Assembly: GCF_031877795.1 (NCBI RefSeq) | Contig: NC_133943.1 | Span: forward strand, 8,115,001 to 8,179,000 | DNA: 64,000 bases | Direction: 5' to 3' | Source: Strix aluco | Taxonomy: Eukaryota; Chordata; Aves; Strigiformes; Strigidae | Shown here: piece by piece, positions 47,412 to 59,635 of the stretch | Layout: every line of letters begins with the position of its first letter | How positions within the stretch are numbered: position 1 is the first letter of the stretch | The notes under the pieces: generated by a model | Told to the model about the DNA's origin: nothing | Seen by the model: the letters and a program-made list of their open reading frames with translations, nothing else | Database searches by the model: none | Made by a program: the position numbers and the translations under genes

Positions 47412-50400
47412 CTGGAAACCAAACGGAGAATAAACATCATGAAGTTACTGGGCTTGCCTCGCCCTTCCTGTTTCCATCTCCTTTCAGAGCCCCAATGAGC
47501 CGTCCCTGTGATTTCTGGTACTGCCCCCACCTCCCTCGCCACCCCAAGGAAGCCTGGGTGAAACTTCTCCCACAATTTCCCTCTGACATCGTCGTTACCA
47601 GAAATTGTGGCCCTGAACACCAGCCGTGTCTCTCCCGGGCAGCTGGGAGCCGCAGGAGCAGCGGGACAGCCACACGGCCGTGTCCGTGTGCTCCTGGAAC
47701 ACGGAGCTGCTGTGTGTCCAGCACCGGGGCACCGGCACAGCCTTTCTGCCCAGAGAGCGTCTGGGCTCCTCAGGGATCCATGTCCTGGCATCAGCCCAGC
47801 TTCATGCAAATGACTGATAACAAGAACTGGCACTCTGGTGTGGGTGTTGCCCAGCATTTGGGTGGCTACAGAACTGCCACATTGGCTGTTTCTGCAGAAG
47901 AGGCACATTGTTGGGGGAAGCGTGTGTGAATGCAGCACACAGCTGGGAGCCAGGAACGCTTCCTCCACTCCTGTGGTACGTATCCCTGAATGACCTGCTG
48001 AAACTCTGCTCTCTCCAGTGCAGGAGGAGGCTGGGAATCTGCCAGGAAGGGTTAATTGCGATTGTTTGGGCAAGGTGTTATCTGATCAGTGTTACTAACC
48101 CCAGTGTATGGGAGAGGGACAGACTGGGAGGCTCCCTGCAAATTTATTTCGGCTCTGTGACTTGCCCTTGCTCTGTCTTTGTTGTAGATCTCATGCAGTT
48201 TCCTCTAAATTTCTAGGAAGAGCCTTGCAGAGGACTGCCTCTGACCCTGTGCTTGTGCTGGGGAAAGTCCAGGTGATACCTGCTACTACAGAATCTATGT
48301 GCTTTCTTTCACATAATCCTGGGAAACTTGAAACGCACAGCCTCGACTGTGGTGTCTGTGCTTTGGAGAAAGTTTCCAAGTCAGCTGATGGAGGAGGGTG
48401 GGTGTCAGTGAGGTGTCAGGCAGCTGTGGAGGCAGAGGGCTGGAGTCCTCTGAAATCCCCTTCTTTTATGTGCTTTAAGAACTGACAGCACTCAGCCCGC
48501 CACAGGCGAACTGGAAAGGCTTCTCTGCTTGTACCCGAGTTACGCAAACCTGCTGCACCCTCAGAAAGGAGCTTTGCCTGTCGGCAGTGCCAGGGCGCAG
48601 GCGGGAGGGGAAGGACAAGCTGAGCAGTGCCCAGACGTACTTGAAGTGGTGGAAGTCGTGGAACTCCGGCGACGGTAGGAAGGGCAGGTGGTAGCCGCAG
48701 TGCGAAATGCTTGTGGTTACGAGAGCGAGGGAGAACCACGCTGCGATCGAAACAATGTGAGACCCCATGATCATCGGGCCAGTCATGACAGGCAGGGTGT
48801 TGGAGAGCTAGAAATGAGAAGCAAACTCGACCTCATTAATTGGTCCACAACAAGCAGACTCTCCTCTAGGAGCTGAATTGTTTCATGTGGGTGATATATC
48901 GCATTGGTTTTGTGCAAGCAGCAAAAGGGAAGATCCGTCTGCAAACACCTTACTAAAATTACATAATCATCAAAGAAGTCATTTACTCTGAGTTTTACTC
49001 CCTGCAAAACGTAGTCACAGCCCAAGTTCCGTAAGCTTGTTGTAGAGATCAAACCGGGGGTGTGCGGACAGCATGATTCCAGTAAATCTCCCTGGAGTCA
49101 GAGGTCTGAATTTCACCTTCACCTTGGAATAATGCTGGAGCTGCTCTTGGGAAACCCAGCTGTAGAGGGCATGGCCTGGGGGCATGTGCAGTCGAGGCAG
49201 CCATGTGATGATCCCAGCTCCATCACTTCATTGTGTCCTACCAGCAGCACAAATGGCTGTCGCTGCCCAGACCAAGCTTATTGCACCAGCTAGGCTTAGC
49301 CGGACTCCTGAGTATAAAAAGCCATTCTGCTGCCCAAAGATTGTCAATTAGGGAGACTCACAGTGCTGGTGCCGCAGCCCAGGGCTATTGTTAACAGGAG
49401 ATGGTATTTATAAGAGGAATCTGAAGGTGGGATGGGTTTTTATGAGAAGTCTCAGCTGGAGCAGCACTGGGAGCCACTCCTGCAAACACTGATCCCAACC
49501 ACCAGCATGAAAATCACGACAGAATTCTGAGTCCATGCAGTAACCCAGACTGTGCAAGTGTCACATCTCCTGCTGAAAGCACCATCTGGCTCCCAGCCCT
49601 CTCTGTGCTCAAGGAAGCACCGTTCAGTCAGTTCCTTATCTGCTGGAGGCCCTTGGATCTGTGCTCTTAAAGCTAGCAGAGTCCCGTGTAAGCTGGTACT
49701 ACAGCTAAGCCTCTTGGCAGTGCAGCTTAGCTTCCTCTTCCTAAGAAAGAAGAGTCTAAGGGTGCATTTGCTTTTCTCCTGTTGGCACTCCTCCTCATCC
49801 CACAGAAATCCCACTCCGTGCAGAAACTGGAGGGGCACCATGGGAGAATCCACTTACTATGTGCTCTACTGGGTGAGCATAAATGGAGACCACGCCAATG
49901 GGGGCTGTCCATTCGTGGTGCTTCTTGTGAATGTGCTTATACAGCAGTGGGAGGTGAACAAACCTAAGCAGAGAAAACAGAGAAGGGCAGGTTTTGAGCA
50001 CCACAAGAAAAGAACATAGTGTAACATAACGCAGAATTTCTGCTGCGGACTCGCTCATGTCTCCTCTTTAACGTAAAGATTTCAGAGCAGCTGGGAGTAA
50101 CAGTGTAGGACTTCTGGCTTCCCTCTCTCTCTGTCTTTAGCACTGAGCCCTCACTCCATTGATGTGTCCACTGGCTCATGTTAAAATTAAGTCCAGATAA
50201 ATCCCATAAATCAGTCTCTGAATGACTCATTTGCTCAAACCTTGGAGTACTACTTAGGGGAAGACTTGCTTTATATTTTCACTGTTTTGACTTTTCCTAC
50301 TGGCAGCTGTTAGAGTCAGAATTTTAGGTTTTGTGGGTCCTTCGTAAGAAATGGCTTTTTACATTTTTTGTGTGCATTCATCCAGAAGAGAAACCTACAT

Positions 50401-53400
50401 ATTTCTGAGAATGCTGCCCCTGCTGCTGCACAGTCTTTTGCAGGCTTTTTTCTTCCTTGCTTTAGTTTTTTCCTCCAACGTTGGTGTCCATGCTTAGAAA
50501 GCTCAACAAGTGAATGGGAGATCAGTCACTGACCTTTTGAGCTTTTTTCTTTCAGGACAGTTAGTGTTGTTCTTTTCTTTTTTCAAAGAATACTGGGTCA
50601 CAGCTTTTGTGTAAAGCTACCTGGTTTATTTCTTCCTTAGCTTCTAAGCTGCTCCACCTTTGTAATTTCACCCATTTTTGCTTACTGTAGTTACTGGCAG
50701 CACCAAAGCCTCATGTTGTAAGCGTGGATTTCAGGACCTGTAAGCCTTCCCATATAAATACAAGACTGGTGGGGATCTAGGACTATTCCTGTTGCAGGAG
50801 GTAGGTATAAGCTTAAAGGCATGGAGGAAAACAAGGGAGTCCTGTTCCTGTGCTCGGCTCACCTGTGTGTATAATAGAAGAGAATTTCCTCTATTAAGGT
50901 GAAGATGCTTAGTTCCACAAGAAACCAGTGGAAGGTGGGTAATTCCTTGCTGAATGTGTTGCCCCACCATTTCATGACGTAGAACATGGGCACAAGCATG
51001 GGTAATGAGATAAAGAACTGATTGCACAGCGCTGTGTAGATGGCTTGGCGCAATTTCTTTGTGTCCACCTGCAAAAGAGAAGTCAGGACTCGAGGCTAAC
51101 TCAGAAGCAATGCAGCTTTGAGTTGGAAGGTTAAAGAGCGTTAACATTTGTAGGCAGTTTCCATATTAGTTTTGGGATCAACTTTGTAACAAGCAGTCAA
51201 TCCAGATCAGATCAGTAGCCTAATTACAAGAACTGCCTTCCTCCCTGCAGTGGATATACAAGACTCAGCTTGACTCTCCTTAAATCCTATCTGGTTGCAA
51301 GAGGAAAGCATAACAGGTTCTTCTCCCTGCTCCTAGCCTAAGAGACTGCAGGAAGTGTTTAGCCAGCAGAAGAGGCAGAGTGAGAAATACTTACAGGATC
51401 ATTCTTGCCCAGCTGAATGCGATAGCGAGTAATGAAAGTTGGCTTTCCTGTTACATCAGCCACCATCAGGATTCCATTGAAGCCCCAGAAAGCCAGGCCA
51501 GGCACCAATGCAGCCCCTGTGGTGTGAGGAAAGGGCAGAGATGTGTGAATAAACTGAGAGCTATGGCTAAATCAGAAACAAAATACACTGGCGTAGAGAG
51601 GACCTTGCTGGGATCCAGATATGTCAGGTGCGTATCCCCTGCCCTGAGATGCTTTAAAAAGGAACACGGGTAAGTTCTGACCTCCAGGTAAGACCTGGGG
51701 AATGGGGAGGAGGTTAGAGTGGACAAATGTCTCGTAGGTTGAAACTTGCCACAAGTGAGGCTAACAAAGGGCTTTTCTGAGAGGCTGCTGGATCTCTGTC
51801 ATGGGTGGTTTTTAAATACAAGTAGGATAAGGTTGAGCTGATCCCTTGGACCTTGCAAGGTCCCTACCAGGCTTGTTCACCAGCTGTTAATCACAGACAG
51901 AGAAGAGTTTTATAGGTGCTACAGCAAGAGTAAAATTCACTAACTTTACTAATTTTCAGTAATTAGTTTTATTGAGTCATTCACTTCTCACAGGAGCAAA
52001 GTGTCTTCACAGGGAAGCCATTTCAGCAGCAGCAAAAAGATTAAATTTTTAATATGTATGGGGGGTCTAGTGGTGAACCAGTCCACAGGCAGCACAGTTG
52101 CACTTCATAGGCAAAAAGCCTACACGTGCTTTTTTGGTGGGAGGATTAGTGAGTTTGGGAAGGCATGTCCATGTCCCCCTTTTAGACGTAATACCTGGAT
52201 GGTTCCTCCTACAGCAGAGCTGTTAAAACTCACCGAGGAGGAAGATTGTCCACTCCTTTCCCTCAAACAGGTAGTAGAACTTTAGCCATGATGTTTGCCA
52301 GAAATGGCCTAAAGTGTCCCAGATATTCTGCACGTACCTGTAGGAATAAGCTTTTTTGGTTGCCCATCTTTTCATCATCCGCTTTTTCCCTTCTCCACGG
52401 AGAAGTTTCTCCTCAAGCCCCTTTGTTCGAACAATCTTACCCAGAAACAGAGTTCACCAAGGCAGTGAATATGAGCAGGCCTGTACCAAGGACGCAGGCA
52501 GTGATCTTCATGGCATCCCAGAGCTTCTCTTCCTGTGAGCAAGAAACAAGTTAGCATGTGCTGGTGCGCCCTACACTTGCATTTTTTTGTATTTGAAATG
52601 CAGGAGGTAAAGGTAGTTCTAAGATGGCCTGTTTTGTTTCACAGACTCTGTAAAGAACATAATAACAAAGCTGTTACAGGACATTGTGTGTAACTGAGGG
52701 GGAGAGTACACACACATCCGTCTGCCGTGCTTACAGAGACCTGAAGTGTCACTGACGTGGAATTTCTCTGGAATAACCAAAGGGAAAGGACCACTGATTC
52801 TTCCCTCTTTGTTTTTATTTGGCACGCTTCTCGGTACCTGGAGGACTATAACGTAAGGGGCTTCTGGATAACTCAGAGCAGTAGGAAAGGAAGACCTGGG
52901 GGTAAGAAATGGTGCTCCATCTCAACACCTCCCTCCCTCAGTATTTTCTCCCTGCCAGCATCCAGTCTGCTTTCTCCCCACAGCAGTCAAGAACTGCTGT
53001 GCTCAGATGATCTGATTACCAGCTCCAGTTAATCCAGAACCACTCCTCTCAACTTTCCTCTTTGCTTTGAAGCCCGATTCTGAAGTCAGGCTCACATGCC
53101 CAGAAGCTATCTACAGGGCAGAGACCAGAGGTTATACAGCATAACAGAGGTTTAGTACAGGATATTACCTTTCCTTGCATAATTCACTTTGCTGTGCCTT
53201 TAAGCCATCACAGGTACAACTCAGCTGTGGTACTGAGAGTACAACTTGGCTAGTAGGTACCATGTGCCATCTGTATACAACAACTGCACATTAACAAGGA
53301 GCTAAAATACTCAGGTTCTCAGAAGTATTAAGTTCTCTAAATCCCTGCTCTCAGTCACAGAAATATTATCTACTGAAGAAATATTCCTGTGTACAGCATA

Positions 53401-54138
53401 AGGGCACCTGTGATGTTAGCATGACTCTCTTACCACAGTAAGGATTTTAACTATATAAAGCAACTACAAGAGAGTAAGAAAATTACCAGTGAGACCTTTT
53501 GATTCTAGGAATAAGTATATTCAAAATGCAGTATTCAATATATTTGAGCATTTAGTTATTAAAACCGAGTTGTTCAGCAAATATATGTCAAATGTATAAT
53601 TAACTATCTGTCTTTTAGAGTAGCCCAAGTTGGAACTGGTTCTGGAGTTCAGCAATCTTAGTTTGGGTTTTCTTGGGTGAATATGCATTATACGTACTTA
53701 TCTGCAACATACAGGTTTAAAAAAAATAATCAATGCAATTCCAAAATAATACAGTGTAATAACCAGCTAGTGTCTTGTTCATTACTCTGTCCTTCCTGTT
53801 TTTTAACTGTGGTGGTGTGCTGCACAAACAAACTGGAGTAAAAATAGCATGATTCATAGTTGCTGTCCTCTTGTCTCCTGTCAGAGAGGACAAACAAGAG
53901 AGACAGCACACTAATAAATGTTGAATGCAGGTGTGTTTAGGGTAATGCAATATAGAGGAATCCTCTCTACACAGCTTTCAGTGCTAAGAGCTTCTTTAAA
54001 ATTCTGTAACAGCTACAGAACATTAAACGTTGCCCAGGACTTGTCAGCAATATTTATCTGTCCCAGGACAGAACTTTGCTCATTAGCACTGAAACTTTCC
54101 TCATTAAAACAAACAACTGTTTCCTCCTATCATCTCTC

Positions 54139-54174
<36 letters not shown>

Positions 54175-55474
54175 ACTTAGCAGCTGGAGAGGAAGTAATT
54201 TAAGGGACTCTTGCCCTACAGCTTGATGTTTGTGAACCCTATAGGTTTATATTAGAAGCAATGTGCTCAGTTGCTGGCATTCTCTCTGGGTGTACTGAAC
54301 TACAAATGCAAGGCTGGCAAAAGGCACCTATTCCAGCTTCAGATAGTGCAGGCTGGGTTCTGGGCTGGAGATTTGCTCTCTTAGCAGTTTCATACTTCCA
54401 ATTGCATCCATGTTATGCCTCACATATACTGACATGAGATAAGACTTTCTTAATCTTTAGACCCTGGAACACCATCTACATATTCTTCAGGAAAAAGGTT
54501 ACAAAAGCTATAAAAAGCTTTTAGAGATTTTTAACACAATCATATCCTATAAAACCTTCTTTCTCCTGGGATGAAGGAAGAACATACCAAAGAAAAACTC
54601 TGATGTCTTACAAGTGTCAGAATTTTTAGTTAGACCAAATAATATTTCAGATTGTTTAACATTTTCCAGCTGAAGAACTCAAGAGTTTCAAAAACTAGCA
54701 ACTCCTAATACTCATCAGATACTGTGTATGTCCTGCTTTGAGATAGGAGAGTACCTAAAGCTCAGTACTTAAGCTATTTTAAAAGCCCTTTGGTTAGAAA
54801 CTGTCTTGTTTTGAGGTTGTGTTTTTATTGCACGTGATTACGTGAATGAATCCCACACAGTATAATTACATGAGCTGTAGAAGCAGAGAAGTTTACATAG
54901 AAAAAAAAATCTTGTTCATCAAGTCCAAGTGCTAACACCCTGTTTCTCTTCATGCCGACAGCTCCAGCACAGTAGTTTCCAAACTCTGATCCATGGATTG
55001 CTTGAGATCTTGCCCTTAAAGGGCTCGTACAAGTTGGCAAATTCCTGAAGTGTGGAACAGGGCTGCTGCCTGCAAGGTAAAGAGACTGGGGCACATCAGC
55101 TGGGAAACATATCGTTAAGCAGGACCACTTTGAGGACTGGGCCCAGTTAGGTGGCACAGCTTCTGGTTACAGGGGAGTGTTGTGGTCTCTTGCCACGCAA
55201 GCAGAGATAACAGGCCCTTCATCACTTGGTGCTGTAGCTGCAGTCCACTGGAAGGGAAAAATGCTGGAAAAATGTTGCTGTAGTGATAAGAGATGAATTC
55301 CTAGTTGTGCTAAAGTGATCAGAGCGTGGATGTGTCTGTCACTTCTCTTAGAAGATGATTCAACACATCCAGCCTTCCAAAGCACCTGCATAACGCTTCC
55401 TTTAAAAGATGACCTTGGGCCTTTACCTGCTTCTGCTGCTCCGCTGTGGTGGAATATCCAGAGTCTCTCTTCAT
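47255..55474 (-). CDS. FAXDC2: FAXDC2, fatty acid hydroxylase domain-containing protein 2 (complete, 8 coding exons)
   Basis: FAXDC2 is a predicted multi-pass ER-membrane di-iron oxygenase of the fatty acid hydroxylase/sterol desaturase superfamily, linked to sterol/lipid metabolism. Exons in transcript order: 55474-55427, 52532-52441, 52337-52234, 51516-51395, 51068-50863, 49963-49858, 48807-48641 and 47411-47255. They total 1,002 nt, giving 333 residues plus TGA, the same length I recall for human FAXDC2. All junctions are GT-AG and phases agree. The catalytic histidine clusters are H190RFVH194, H203KKHH207 and H276DFHH280, with an extra HCGYH at 262-266, all intact. Hydrophobic stretches around residues 28-45, 80-105, 150-185 and 245-260 fit membrane segments. 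The start ATG is the first three bases of its exon (acceptor TTTATTTCAG), so the whole 5' UTR lies in upstream exon(s). The protein ends LSESIPEAPRRAE. Confidence 0.96.
48641..48807 (-). CDS. FAXDC2: FAXDC2 coding exon 7 (histidine cluster 3)
   Basis: The exon encodes LSNTLPVMTGPMIMGSH, a hydrophobic segment, SHCGYHLPFLPSPEFHDFHH and F plus AA of a Lys codon. HDFHH (276-280) is the third iron-binding cluster. The donor GTACGT follows immediately. Confidence 0.96.
49858..49963 (-). CDS. FAXDC2: FAXDC2 coding exon 6 (histidine clusters 1-2)
   Basis: This 106-nt exon encodes RFVHLPLLYKHIHKKHHEW and then TAPIGVVSIYAHPVEHI. It completes HX3H (190-194) and holds HKKHH (203-207), the di-iron ligand motifs of the superfamily. 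The conserved HHEWTAPIG and HPVEH segments are typical of C4-methylsterol-oxidase-like proteins. The donor is GTAAGT. Confidence 0.96.
50863..51516 (-). CDS. FAXDC2: FAXDC2 coding exons 4-5 (51516-51395, 51068-50863)
   Basis: Exon 4 encodes GAALVPGLAFWGFNGILMVA and TGKPTFITRYRIQLGKNDP. Exon 5 continues VDTKKLRQAIYTALCNQFF, a membrane-type segment, the conserved ELPTFHWFLVELSIFTLIEE, and ends FYYTH plus AG of the Arg codon. H190 in YYTH opens the first histidine cluster, which is completed in the next exon. Confidence 0.95.
52234..52532 (-). CDS. FAXDC2: FAXDC2 coding exons 2-3 (52532-52441, 52337-52234)
   Basis: The 92-nt exon encodes EEKLWDAMKITACVLGTGLL and then a hydrophobic run ending NSVSG, the first likely membrane segment. 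The 104-nt exon encodes YVQNIWDTLGHFWQTSWLKF and ends EWTIFLL plus a split Gly. Junction phases are 0-2 and 2-1. The 103-bp intron between them is one of the shortest in the gene. Confidence 0.93.
54143..54168. repeat. Homopolymer T26
   Basis: Twenty-six consecutive T on the + strand, preceded by a short CT repeat, within FAXDC2's largest intron between coding exons. On the transcribed strand it is an A-run. There is no adjacent SINE-like body to suggest a retroposon tail. Confidence 0.9.
55427..55474 (-). CDS. FAXDC2: FAXDC2 first coding exon
   Basis: This 48-nt exon encodes MKRDSGYSTTAEQQKQ and joins in phase 0 to EEKLWDAM at 52,532. The acceptor TTTATTTCAG abuts the ATG, and the donor is GTAAAG. 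The start choice is supported by the total length of 333 residues and by the lack of a better ATG downstream before conserved sequence. An in-frame upstream exon cannot be ruled out (see 59,339-59,440). Confidence 0.85.
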
Positions 55475-57599
55475 CTGAAATAAAAGGTGATCTAAGTAAG
55501 TGAATCTGGTATAGCTGGAGAGTGGAAGAATACATAGCTGACAATAGCAAATCCCCTCAACTTCGAGTTCAGTTGCAAAACTATAAAATATTTACTCTCT
55601 GTGCTCTGTCCTGTCCTGCCATGGAGCAAAGCTGTGCTCTTGAGAAGAAAAATCCCCTTGTTTCCTGATGAGTTAGTATTGTCCCAGAAGACTAACAGGG
55701 ATGCAACAGTAACAAAAATGGGAGAACAGCCAAAACCAAAGCTTTTGATCGTGGCACTGGTGTGTTGTGGCAGGGCTGCCGCCCTTAATCTGGCCCAGGA
55801 ATACATTACACCCAGTAAGAACTCCAGCCCTCCACAGACTGCAAGGGAAGGATGATACGGGACATGTGCTCTTCCATAATGACAACATGCTGTTAGACTA
55901 ACAAGGATGAAAATAAAAATCCGACTACAACAAAATGAGTTTGTGCTGTGAAGAATTAACACAGTAGAGCCCCACACAGCCTTCACTCACGCGGCAGAGG
56001 AACTGTAAGTTACAGCCTAAACACATGGTAAGTCAGAAAATCATCGTTGCTTCAAGTCCAGCTACGGTCAGTTTGAGGGTTTGAAGTCCTAAACAGACAG
56101 GTTTTGTAATAAATCTCCCTGTATTTGGCTCTGGCTTGACCATTTCTTGCTGGTTTTGGTAAAAAAAAATCAAACCCAAGGTTTAAGTAGCTGTTAGGGC
56201 TTCACGGCTGGCCACGGCCATGGAAGTATCTGTGTGTATTTCAGGACGTGCTGTGGCCGTCCTAGGGATGATTGCATAGCTGTTTTTATATTGCTGCACT
56301 CTTACCATAAATTATAATTAGCAAAAGCTAACAAAACATTCTTTCAGGTTTTCTTGGTTTCACCTAGTCTTTAAGAACAAACACACAAATTCTAATAATA
56401 TGAAGGCCAGATTACTGAGGAATGTAGAATTTAATCCGCTTTGCTTTTCATATTCAGAAGAATATTCAAGCATGGGCAAACCGTGTTACCCAAGGTAACA
56501 AATGAAAGCACAAAGACAGCAGAAAAGCACATACAAAGAAAAACAGTTGGAAAATTATGCATTAGAAAGATGATATTCTATTACCTTTATGATGGTAGCA
56601 AGCCTCTTGGGGAGTACTCTTGCAGCGTTTCAAAAAGGAAGAATACACTGCCAAAAAGAAGTCCCCGTATTAGCCAGGAGGTTATATTTTAGCTTTGAAA
56701 TGATAGCTTTCTGGGTACATTCTTATAAATGAAACTCTGTTTATTTACAGGTGCTTCCAGCTCTATTTCTCTACGTTACATGTTAGTATGCGAGTCAGAA
56801 AAGTTGGACACCTTCTTCCTGCTTGGGTTCCTGCTTACTCATGGACAGAAAAGGACAAGGCCAGATCCCCAAACTACATACTTTACTGGAAGAAACTGAT
56901 GTTAAATGGTTCTGAGAAGAAAAAAAAATTCAGGCAAAAAGTGATTTGAAACTTGAAACCATGAGCCTGAACTCCCATCCCTCTGTTTCGACACTAGGGC
57001 TGTATGTACTCCTATGGGAAATGCTAACTTTTGGTAGCAGCCTTAAAAAAAATAAACAAGTTAACTTTGTCTCCCTTGGCCAAAACCAGTAGTGTGAGAG
57101 GTGCCCTAAGGTGCTATTGCTTAAAATGAGAATGTGTTAAGGAAGTCACAGCATCCTAGGACTTCTTGTCTTTCCCCAGATCTACAGCTCCTCACTCTAG
57201 ACTTTGTGAGCTACTAAAGTCAGTCTACGAGATCTTCCATACCTTTTTTTTCCTCTGATATATCAAGTTTACCAACCACAACCTTACTGAAAAAATATAG
57301 TTGAACTCTAACATATCTATCTGATGAAGAATACCTGTAACTAATCTCAAATAACCTGCTAGCCTGAATAGAAGAGTGTAAGTAACTTGCCACAGGACAA
57401 ATTGATCTTATCATCATTTCCAAAAGACCTTCTGATCAAAATGATGCATTTTATATTATGTAACATGCACTATATGCCCATCTTGTCACACAGGTCCTCT
57501 CAGGGCAGGTGTGCCCACTGTCTCCAAGAAAACACTACTAATACTTGCAATATGTCAAGCTTGAATAATCCATTCCATTCTGAGGCTTTCCTCCATTCC

Positions 57600-57835
57600 A
57601 GCTTTCTTAGCAGGTTGTTAGGAGCCTTGAACAGTTTTGAGTATCTTCATGGAGGGAGATTCCACAGCTTCTCTGGGAAATCTTTTCCAGAATTTGACTA
57701 CCTTCACTGTAATTTTTTTTCCCCACTAGTACCTAATCAGAATTTCCCTTGTTATAACTCATACCCCTTGCCCTTTTGTTGTGCACTTCCCTGTCTTCTC
57801 TACGACTACCCAGTAGGGAGCTGAAAACAGCAATA
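57600..57835 (-). repeat. Degraded CR1 LINE fragment, antisense to + strand
   Basis: The + strand shows the reverse complement of the CR1 3' region in order: 'ttcatggagggagattccac', 'agcttctctgggaaatcttttcc', a 'gactaccttcactgtaa' segment, 'cctaatcagaatttcccttg', 'cttgcccttttgttgtgcac', and 'tctctacgactacccagtag'. The matches are scattered with many changes, so the copy is old. Its ends are approximate. Confidence 0.65.
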
Positions 57836-59338
57836 TGGGACAGTGCAGTAAACAGTGTTGGCCATAGTTTTCTGTGGTTAAAGAGATTATTCTACTCTGA
57901 CCTCGTAGTAGACAACATTAGATCTCCGAGAGGCACACATAAATGGGGTATCTCAGTTAGCTGCTTGCTGGAAGGCTGATGCTCCAGAATGGTTCCTCTA
58001 TACAGCAGTCCTGTGTCAAACCCTGCTCAATCCTTGCATGCAAAGAGCTAGAAAGCAGAGTACAGTAGAAAATGTGACTCTGCTTTGAGTTTTTAGGAGG
58101 AGAAAGCCATTGCTTGACTGAGTCTCAAGAGGCAAGAGTTAAAATTATAATCACGTTTCTAGTAGTAGTCCTTTTAATATAATCCAATTATGATAGAATT
58201 CTTGCTTGCTTCCATCATAAGAAGTTCAAAACAGTACTGCCATGCCTGCTTACCCTCCCTCTCCCCAAAAATCTCACTATACTACCTTTATTGTCACATT
58301 TACAGGACAAAATTTTACATTATTTACACTAAAACAAGATAAATTTTGATGGATTAGGTTTTCCCCAACATCTCATTACCTACTCTTTTTTGTCGGCTAA
58401 CATCTCTTCTGATTCAGAATACACCAAATACATTAAAAAAGCATTCGTGTAACCATGGCTGTTTCAGCAAACAAAAAAGCCATTCAACTGCTTGGCACTG
58501 ATCTCATGTTGGCATGTTATACAGCCCCAAAGCAACCAGTGAAGATCCCGGCTGCCTGCAGCTATTTCCAAATATTAGCTAGAAATGGTGCTGTTTAAAA
58601 AGAAGTTCCTTTTTAGTTATTTCAAATTAGTTAACACAGAATTTGATCCAAACCAAATTTACAAGCCTGAAGTAAAAGTAATTGTTTTTCCAGTCAGTCT
58701 CTTGACATTAAAGGGGAAACATACACTAGTCAATAAAGAATTCTAATACTTTTTTAAAAATTATTTTTCCCATGTACTTCATCATTTGTCCAGTAACTGT
58801 TCATTAAGTCACAGATCTGTTTTCACCAAATTTTCCACTTCAGGTATCAGAAAAAGCTAGTTTGCCTGAGTCATGTTTTAAAATGCTCAACATAACCTGA
58901 AAAGGAAAGAACTGCTGTATTTTTTTACATCTGTTTCAACGTTTACATTCTTATTTGTGTCCCATCCCTGCTGTCCCCTAACCTTTCTGCTGCTCAGACA
59001 GTCCCAAGATGAGGCTGCACAGTGCCCGCTTCTCCTTGTTTGGCACCCAGCGTTGTACCCAGCATTGCATCCTTGTTCCGACACCAGGCAGAGCCCTGCT
59101 GCTGACAGGCACAGCTGAGGAACAGGGTACGTCTGCTGTGACGGACCAGCTGCCTACCACTGTTCCTCAGTATTCCTTTCTCCCTCCTGCTTGAATCTTC
59201 TGTTGTAGACCTTACTTCTCTGGAATCAACCTTTACAGTGCATAGACAGTGGAAAACAACTGCGTCTGAGAGAAGAAAGGCTACGACTATCCATGAAAGT
59301 ATAGAACGTATAGAAAGGAAGACATAAGGACAACTTAC

Positions 59339-59440
59339 CTGGTCACCCAGAAAGTTGCATATCAGCCACGCTATTTGGACAGACACAGGAGTAGATGTCG
59401 TGTTTGGGGGATGTCCTACTGTGCCAAGCACTGCACAGAT
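59339..59440 (-). other. FAXDC2: Possible FAXDC2 5' exon (102 nt)
   Basis: On the - strand an acceptor GTTGCCTTCAG (to 59,441) precedes 102 nt followed by a strong donor GACCAG|GTAAGTTG. The segment is open in the frame that would run straight into the ATG at 55,474 (34 codons, containing VGHPPNTTSTP and ending NFLGDQ), but it has no ATG of its own in that frame. The 333-residue protein is already full length without it, so a non-coding 5' exon or a cryptic exon is more likely. Confidence 0.3.
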
Positions 59441-59533
59441 CTGAAGGCAACCACAGTTCCTAAAAAAGCTTACAGTCGTACTTTACACAGACACATGACA
59501 TTGCCTTTTAATGATTTCCTCAAAGTTTCTATC

Positions 59534-59635
59534 ATCTTTTCAAGCTGCTACACCCCTGAACTCTGGCTGCCCATTCTGTGCTTAATCTTTTCAAGCTGCT
59601 ACACCCCTGAACTCTGGCTGCCCGTTCTGTGCTCA
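59534..59635. repeat. Tandem duplication, 2 x 51 bp
   Basis: Copy 1 is 59,534-59,584 and copy 2 is 59,585-59,635. They match at 49 of 51 positions (A/G and T/C differences near the right end of the unit). The unit begins atcttttcaagctgctac. Near-identity indicates a recent local duplication. Confidence 0.92.

Larger units (their letters stand above)
47412..55426 (-). other. FAXDC2: FAXDC2 introns between coding exons
   Basis: Introns longer than 300 bp are 47412-48640, 48808-49857, 49964-50862, 51517-52233 and 52533-55426; 51069-51394 is 326 bp. They become more AT-rich to the right. The largest (52,533-55,426) carries a 26-T run at 54,143. I see no further exon, repeat family or RNA gene in them. 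Confidence 0.8.

Noticed and set aside
47198-47929. 243-residue open frame on the + strand
   Set aside because: It is opposite the FAXDC2 last exon and its 3' intron, and lacks any recognisable domain.
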